Shown piece after piece: positions 58,112 to 64,000 of a stretch of DNA of 64,000 bases. Position 1 is the stretch's first letter, and every line of letters begins with the position of its first letter. Origin of the DNA: Metarhizium brunneum (lineage: Eukaryota; Ascomycota; Sordariomycetes; Hypocreales; Clavicipitaceae). The stretch lies in NCBI RefSeq assembly GCF_013426205.1, contig NC_089422.1:1116001-1180000 (forward strand), read 5' to 3'. Made by a program: the position numbers and the translations under genes. The notes below the pieces were generated by a model that worked only from the letters and a program-made list of their open reading frames with translations, was not told the DNA's origin and did no database searches.

Positions 58112-58764
58112 AAAGTAGAGGTTTTATTTTCATCCTCACTTAGCGCAATCGCCTGAGGCTTCATAGTCCCAATTACCTTTGTTGTACAATATCTATGAGA
58201 CAAAATAGGCGAGCTCAAGGTTTGACAAGATGCTGAAGGCTCCCTTTGGTTTCATTCCTTTATTTCTTCTTTGCCTGGTGCTTCCTTCGTGCTTGCTTGA
58301 TGTCATTCTCTGGAGTTATTTTGCTTGGAGGCAAAATGGAAGGGAAGGTTGTGGATGCGTCGTGATTTTTTTGTTTTCTTCATTTGCGTAACGCATACAC
58401 TAGGGTTAGTTGGACACAGGGACGGGGTGCTCTTTTTATTTTATTTTATCAATAAAAACAAAGCGGACAAGAAGAAACTGGGGAGAGGAAGAAAGCGATA
58501 TTGCTCGGACTAGGGCCTGGGCAGCTATGATAGGTTTCATGTGACCATGTACTACTATATGTATAGCTTATGAGCGAACGTTGGTGAGGAGTTCAGTGGT
58601 GGACTGTCGAGAAAGTGAGCAGTTGCAACAAATGCAGACATTGTTTATCCAAAGTATTGTTCCAGTGCCACATGCATCCAAATGTGATGGTCATCATGGG
58701 TATTCGGTAGTCTGTTTATCGTCTTATCCACTACTCTACACGTTTTGATTTTCAACATCGGGAT
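58112..58764. other. Convergent 3' spacer
   Basis: Lies between the eIF4E stop and the USP39 stop. T-rich tracts at 58362-58376 and 58432-58448 would suit polyadenylation regions. No gene is seen. Confidence 0.45.
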
Positions 58765-60399
58765 TTACGCCATGGCCTTATTCCTGGCTCCAGATGCCGC
58801 TGGTTTTGGCTCCCTCCTCCTCTCCCAAATCTGCAAATACGTCTCGCCCAAATACAACAACTCGCTCTGGACTTTTTCCACGTACAAATCCTGACAGCTG
58901 ACCCATTCGCCTGTCGCCCTGTCCCTGACCTGTGCCTTCCACGTCTTCCTCTCGTCCCCGCTATCCGCGACATCTTCCCTCGTGCGCACCGCCTCGTGCA
59001 CAACGTTGGCGACCAGGTCGTACCAGATGGGCTCCGAGACCGGCCACTCAGCGGGATTCGGTTCCACGTACGGCGACACATCGAGGTTCCTAGCATCGAA
59101 CGTAACGATTGTAGGGTTTCGCTCAGAGACGAACTTGTTCTGCGAGAATCGCTTGACGTGGAATATCAGGTATGGAGGGAGGGGGTGCAGCAGGCGGTAG
59201 CGTTTGCGCTGGGCGTGGTGCTCCTGCGCCGACTTGCCGTCGTACTTGGACAAGATGGTGGTCAGGGGCACTTGCGGGATGATGTTCCTTTCGAGTTCGT
59301 CTTGGAAGAGTGGCGCGGCGGGGAGGTCGAGCGTGAGGAGGAGGAAGCGCACAATGTCCACCTTTACCTGTGCTGCCTCTTCGAAGCGCAGCCTGTCGGT
59401 GGCGTCTGCGCGGGCGGTGATGGCTTGCGACTCGACCTTGAGTCTGCCTTGGAATGTGCGCTGGATCATGGAGCTGCCCGGTTTGGATTTACTGCCACCC
59501 AGTCCGAGGTGGAGGTTGTTCAGAAACCAGGAGAGGAACTCGACGGGGTCGGACTGTGTGGTGAGTGTGAAGCGCTTGTTGGAGCGGAGGGCGATTTCCT
59601 GGAGGAGCTCATGCGGAGAGACGTGGGCTTTGAAGGCGCGTGGGTTCCAGATCTTGCGGAAGAGGATGCTGCATCGCTTGACCAGCTCTGTAGTCTTGGT
59701 GAAGTCCTCTAGAAGGAGGTAGTTTCTTAGCGGGGGCACATGGGAGAGTGCCTGTACAATCACGTTGAGGTAGTCGTTTTCTTTGATGTTGTTCATGCCC
59801 ACGAATCCTGGGGTGTATTCTTTCCCGCCGAGGGTCCATGATTTGTGGTGCGCGCGGTCGAGGCTCATGACTTCGCGTTTGGTGTACCGCGGGTCCGAGA
59901 CGTATTTGATGTCGTCTAGCGATTTGCTCTTCACTTCGTAGCCTTCTGGGAGGACGTATACTTTTTGGGTCTCGAGGTTGATGAAGACGTGATGGTCTTC
60001 GTCGAGGGCGTGAAAGTACGCATGGGACTTGGGCCCGCGGCCCTGAAAATATTTGCCGCAGACTAGACATGCGTATACGTTGATGTTGGATAGCGAAATG
60101 GAGCAGAGCTTTTCAAAGTCAAAGTCGAGGACTTGTCGGTCTATCGTGTCGAGATAGAGGTCATCGTAGCCCTCGGTGGGGTTGGCTTGTCGCAACGGCG
60201 CGGAGGGAACTGCTTCGTCAAGGTCGTCGTCGTCGTTATCAGAGCTGTTGTTGCCGTCGTATATCTGTGTTGGTGCGGCAAAGGATACGCCATTTTCGTT
60301 GGGCGGCGTTTCGACTTCGGCTGTTCGCGACTTTTTGGATGCTGGTGATGCTATACCGAGGAGCTCGTCGAGGGACTCCGACGCATGGCGCTTGGCCAT
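58765..60399 (-). CDS. SAD1: U4/U6.U5 tri-snRNP-associated protein, USP39/Sad1 (inactive ubiquitin-protease fold)
   Basis: A single exon of 544 residues from the ATG at 60399 (MAKRHASESLDELLG); an earlier in-frame ATG at 60489 adds 30 residues that look unlike the family. A UBP-type zinc finger sits near 120-190 (INVYACLVCGKYFQGRGPKSHAYFH). The USP-like domain starts at GFVGMNNIKENDYLNVIVQ, where the catalytic Cys of active USPs is replaced by Asp (codon 59773-59775). This loss is typical of USP39/Sad1, which acts as a scaffold in spliceosome activation, not as a protease. PYLIFHVKRFSQNKF and the IWYDLVANVVHE segment complete the domain. Nuclear location is expected; the acidic N-terminal tract (DDDDLDE) is usual. 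Confidence 0.92.
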   Translation of the reverse strand: MAKRHASESLDELLGIASPASKKSRTAEVETPPNENGVSFAAPTQIYDGNNSSDNDDDDLDEAVPSAPLRQANPTEGYDDLYLDTIDRQVLDFDFEKLCSISLSNINVYACLVCGKYFQGRGPKSHAYFHALDEDHHVFINLETQKVYVLPEGYEVKSKSLDDIKYVSDPRYTKREVMSLDRAHHKSWTLGGKEYTPGFVGMNNIKENDYLNVIVQALSHVPPLRNYLLLEDFTKTTELVKRCSILFRKIWNPRAFKAHVSPHELLQEIALRSNKRFTLTTQSDPVEFLSWFLNNLHLGLGGSKSKPGSSMIQRTFQGRLKVESQAITARADATDRLRFEEAAQVKVDIVRFLLLTLDLPAAPLFQDELERNIIPQVPLTTILSKYDGKSAQEHHAQRKRYRLLHPLPPYLIFHVKRFSQNKFVSERNPTIVTFDARNLDVSPYVEPNPAEWPVSEPIWYDLVANVVHEAVRTREDVADSGDERKTWKAQVRDRATGEWVSCQDLYVEKVQSELLYLGETYLQIWERRREPKPAASGARNKAMA

Positions 60400-60882
60400 G
60401 GTGTGCGGGGCTTGTATCTGTGGTTTCCTGGGGCGCAATGTTGCGTTTGGGGTGGATTTGTGCGAATAGAGAGCTGTATGATGAGGCAATGGGTTATGAC
60501 GGTAGCTTCTTTGTGGTGGTTATACGTGGGAGCTTGGGGATGGAGTTGTTACAGACCAGTCTACAGTCTGGTAGGATGAAAAGAAAGCCCAGTGCCGCTT
60601 CATTGTGGGGCGGCGGCGACGGGAGCTTGGCTGTATGTACATGCAAGTGCACCCATGAGACAGGCGACCCTCCCTTAACCAAAGTCGAAGCTGGAGTTTT
60701 TTGAGCATCAACACTTCAGCGTCCCTGCTTTTGTGGCACTTTTGCTTTCAAATGTTTTGTGCCATGGAGTTATGGAAATGATGATTGTAATGCGCCCTGA
60801 ATTGATTCATAACGAACATTTACCAAACGCCTATTTACCCCATGTATATGCACTTTAAACGCCTCTAAGGTAGAGAGCCAAT
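60400..60882. other. Spacer between USP39 and UTP13
   Basis: About 480 bases holding the USP39 promoter and the UTP13 3' end. No other feature is seen. Confidence 0.5.
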
Positions 60883-63738
60883 CTATCCAACCATGACCGC
60901 ATCACCCTGTCCGTCGTCTAGTCCCTTTAGACTGGCATTGCTGTCTTCCATTGGTGCCAGGCTATCCATCTCCTGCAGGGTATATTCCACCAAATAGCTC
61001 TCATCGACCAACTCTTCCATACGCCTGTAATGGCGCTCCGTGTATACCTGCAGCCCTTGAAGGACATCGCTCAGACTCTTCTGCCCACGTGCTCCCTTGA
61101 CCGATAAGTCGGAGAATTTAGAGGCCGGGTAGCTTCTCACCAACGTCCAGAGGATGCGCTGAGCAACCGGTGCAGTGCGGGCATTTGTATTCCAGTCTCG
61201 CAGTCTAAGAAGCAGAAGAAAAATCTGCTCATCGGACAAGCTGCCCAAAACCTCGTCAACAGCCTTCAGCCCACACAAGCTGCCTTCATCTGGGTTGCCG
61301 TTGGTAACGACCGACGTGAACAGGTTCAAGAGACGACCGGGATGGTTGAGTTGAAGTGCCAGAGTGATGGCCTCTCTGTATGAGCCAGCAAAAATGTGGT
61401 TCTCCAATTCTTGCTCCTGCTCAATCATCTTCAGCGCGGCTTGGGAGGCCACGGCCTGGGTTTCAACAGTCGTATCCTTCCAAAATGTCACGGTGGAATC
61501 ACCGCTACCAGATGCAATAGTGTTGGTTTCAGGATGAACGGCTACGGCCCAGACTCTGTCCTCATGGTTGTCCAGAGTACATTCCGCCTCGCCAGAGTTA
61601 GCATCCCATACCTTAACAAGACCGTCACCAGCAGCAGAAACAAACTGGACTGGTTTCCTAGACTGTTCCCGTTGAGACGGCAGATTCAACCAAGCAACCT
61701 TGAGGACACTGTTGGAGTGTCCCTCAAACGTTCTGATGCATGTGTAATCGGCCAAGCTCCAAAGTTTGACACTTTTGTCACCACTACCAGTAAGAATGAC
61801 TCCCTTACCAGTCACAGGGCCATCGTTTCCTTGAATGGTAGGCAGTTGAGCTGGAGAAAATTGAACTGACCAAACTCCTCTCTTGTGACCCCGAAGAATG
61901 CCCTGGACCTCACCTTCCTCCATTGACCAGATCTTGACTGTTTTGTCTTGCGATGCAGAGGCAAAGAGACTTCCTGAGTGGTGAATATTGATTGCATTAA
62001 TGTCTTTTTCGTGAGCTTTCCTGGTGAAGACAGCTCTAGGCTTCGAGCCTTGCTGTTGACGTTGGCGGGGGATCTCCCATTTCTTGACCGTCTGATCCTG
62101 AGAGCCAGTGATGAGACACGCTGGTGGATGATCAAGTGGATTGTTTCGTGCAGCAGAACCTTCAGCGGGGACCGACTTTGGGAGGGCAACAGCCCCAAGA
62201 GACTCAGCATGACCCGAAAAAGTAGCCCAACAGGTGTAGGAGTTGCGGGCAGAGTCTACACACCACACTCGCGCCGTGTTGTCTTTAGCGCCCGTGACAA
62301 TCCAGTGTCCCGACCAGTCGATATCCAAAGAGATGACAATATCTTCATGCCCTCTCAGAAGCGCCACGTCTTGCCCAAAGTAAGGCGTCGCGTGGGAGTC
62401 CCACGGCGCTGAAGCTCCCTCTGTCGAGGCTTGAGCTACCGATATCAGTCGAACATCCTCAGAATTAGTTGCCAAGGCCATGATGGATCGATCTGGAAGC
62501 AAATAGCCAAGGTCAATGATTTCATCGTGGGTGCCTGAGATGCGACGAAAGGGTTCTGGGATGCCTAGAGAAGCTTCTGATTCTTTGGTAGGTGATTTGT
62601 AGAACGCAAGCGTATGATCAACTTGGACGCAGAGAATGAACGACAAGCCAGGAAGATAGATTCCGGCAACAATGCCCTCTTCCTCGCTTCTTTCTGACTG
62701 AGCTGGGGTAACTTCCCTGCCGTTGTCTGTATCCCAGATGCGCAAGCAGCCATTTGCGCCAGCTGAGAAGGTAAGGCGACCGTTGTCAATGAACCCGGCC
62801 GTTTCCACAAGCTCAAGGCAAGGCACGATTTTTCGAATCTTCCACGACTTCGTATCCCACCAAATAAGGGTTTTGTCCCTGCTTGCGCTAACAAGGGCAT
62901 GCTGCTCAGGAGAGTAATCTATCTTCTGGACATCGGATACGTGGGAGTCGAGATTGGCGACGCAACCGCGCTTATTCAGGTCCCAAATTCGTACTTTTCC
63001 GTCCTGGCTACCTGAAGCTAGCCTAAAATTGACGCTGCTCGCGGCTTCAACCTCGTTGTCGGAGTCATCCTCTGCCTGTACGCCTTTCTTGCCTTTTCGC
63101 GAGCTTTTATTGTCCTTGGATCGGGCCGCGATCTCGAAAAAGTGTAAGGCGGATACCAAAACAGACGGGCCGCGGAAAGAATGCGTCACATAACCGCCTG
63201 CAATATCCCACACTTTAATGGTGCCATCAGTTCCGCCGGTCGCGAGCAGTGTGCTTGTGCGATCAACCGCCAAGACCACTACAGGCGTGCCGTGCGGCTT
63301 TAGGGTTTGAGAAAGGGTTGCTTGGACTGTATCGTCGGAGGGGGAGCGCTTTAAAGAGAAGATTCTCATCGATAGCGATCGCGAGCAGAGAATGAGGTGT
63401 GAACCAGATGGAGTTACTACACCGTGGTTAACATGCTGATGACATGGCTTGAGCAGAAAAAAAAAACGTACAAGTCAACGTAGAAACCATTTCCCCATCC
63501 TATCGAGGCATGTCAGCATACGCGCACGTTGCGACTCGTCAACCATGGAAAATTCTCTTACACCTTCAATCTGTGCCAAATGCTTCCCGTTGGCGGGGTT
63601 AGTCAAGACAACATCTTCGCCGAGAGTTGTGGCCAGAATTTGAGCCTCGTTGTCAATTGCAATTGATCCGCCCGTAAATATAGGCCTAATAACATGTTCA
63701 ACATCAAAGGTTGTTTTTAATGGCTGTTTGGTAGCCAT
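60883..63738 (-). CDS. UTP13: U3 snoRNP / SSU processome WD40 protein UTP13
   Basis: Three exons (63738-63562, 63499-63472, 63416-60883) give 912 residues; the middle exon is only 28 bases. Many WD40 repeats fill residues about 20-700 (for example KVRIWDLNKRG, LRIWDTDNGRE, TVKIWSMEEGE, SVKLWSLADY). The conserved C-terminal Utp13 domain follows (about 730-890, ENHIFAGSYREAITLALQLNHPGRLLNLFT and DEQIFLLLLRLRDWNTNARTAPVAQRILW). It is a component of the UtpB complex in the nucleolar small-subunit processome and is needed for 18S rRNA processing. A Lys/Ser-rich insert with an acidic run sits between early blades. The gene reads away from the right edge. Confidence 0.94.
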
Positions 63739-64000
63739 GGCTAAAATCGCAGGTAGTTGCAGCCGATGACCTCGAGTCCTCATGCATTGAATTTCGAACT
63801 TTTTTTTGGGTCCTGTCGGGAAGCCGGCAGTCGTTGGCCGAGTGAATGACTAAGCAAGCCCATTTACCTGGGTACTACTTAGCACAACCACCTGCCGTTA
63901 GTGGGGCCAGGCCAAACATCACTTCCACTTGTCGCAACAACGTCATCATATTAGGGGAGTTTGTTTTATTTACAATTCTGCTTCGGGGATGGCCCGAGTA
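63739..64000. other. UTP13 upstream region
   Basis: Promoter side of UTP13. Contains TTACCTGGGTACTACTTAG at 63864-63882, a variant of the recurrent CTAGGTAC motif. Nothing else is seen. Confidence 0.45.

Overview
The window is a piece of a filamentous ascomycete genome (Sordariomycetes, most likely Hypocreales; this placement is an inference). The evidence is eukaryotic: short introns of about 50-100 bases with GTAAGT/GTATGT-like donors and CTGAC/CTAAC-like branch sites, and a gene set that includes RNA polymerase II CTD kinase, XRN1, HAT-B subunit, UTP13, LOC1, SPC3, USP39/Sad1 and a SUMO protease. Gene order is mixed on both strands, with intergenic spacers from 0.3 to nearly 4 kb. No rRNA, tRNA or CRISPR array was found. 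All exon joins below were made by hand, and the joined exons of every gene add up to an intact reading frame.

Layout. 0.6-7.2 kb holds three metabolic genes, all on the minus strand: an NmrA/isoflavone-reductase-like oxidoreductase, a complete phenylalanine ammonia-lyase with the Ala-Ser-Gly MIO triad, and an isopentenyl phosphate kinase. They are followed by a broken gene relic (8.1-8.5 kb) and a DUF2235 alpha/beta-hydrolase (9.0-10.6 kb). 11.3-20 kb: a Ulp2-type SUMO protease, a bacterial-type mannose-1-phosphate guanylyltransferase with an N-terminal helical extension, a beta-lactamase-fold serine hydrolase and signal peptidase subunit SPC3. 20.3-30.6 kb: XRN1, Hat2 (RbAp46/48-like) and a conserved 704-residue protein with an F-box-like stretch; a small inverted-repeat element lies between XRN1 and Hat2.

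31.9-45.3 kb: an Nrp1-like RNA-binding protein (degenerate exonuclease domain, RRM, two RanBP2 zinc fingers), a long gene-poor stretch around a PMP3-type membrane peptide, a disordered 495-residue protein, a four-helix membrane protein and a 61-residue secreted peptide with a TATA box. 46.6-63.7 kb: CTK1/CDK12-like kinase with an RS-rich N-terminus, a YheT/Eht1-type hydrolase (with a second copy of the inverted-repeat element before it), LOC1, a class II eIF4E (4EHP type), inactive ubiquitin-protease homologue USP39/Sad1 and UTP13.

Most genes are conserved housekeeping functions in RNA processing, ribosome assembly, transcription and secretion. The accessory interest lies in four places: the PAL / isoflavone-reductase / IPK neighbourhood, the relic gene beside it, the inverted-repeat element family, and the gene-poor 34-42 kb region.
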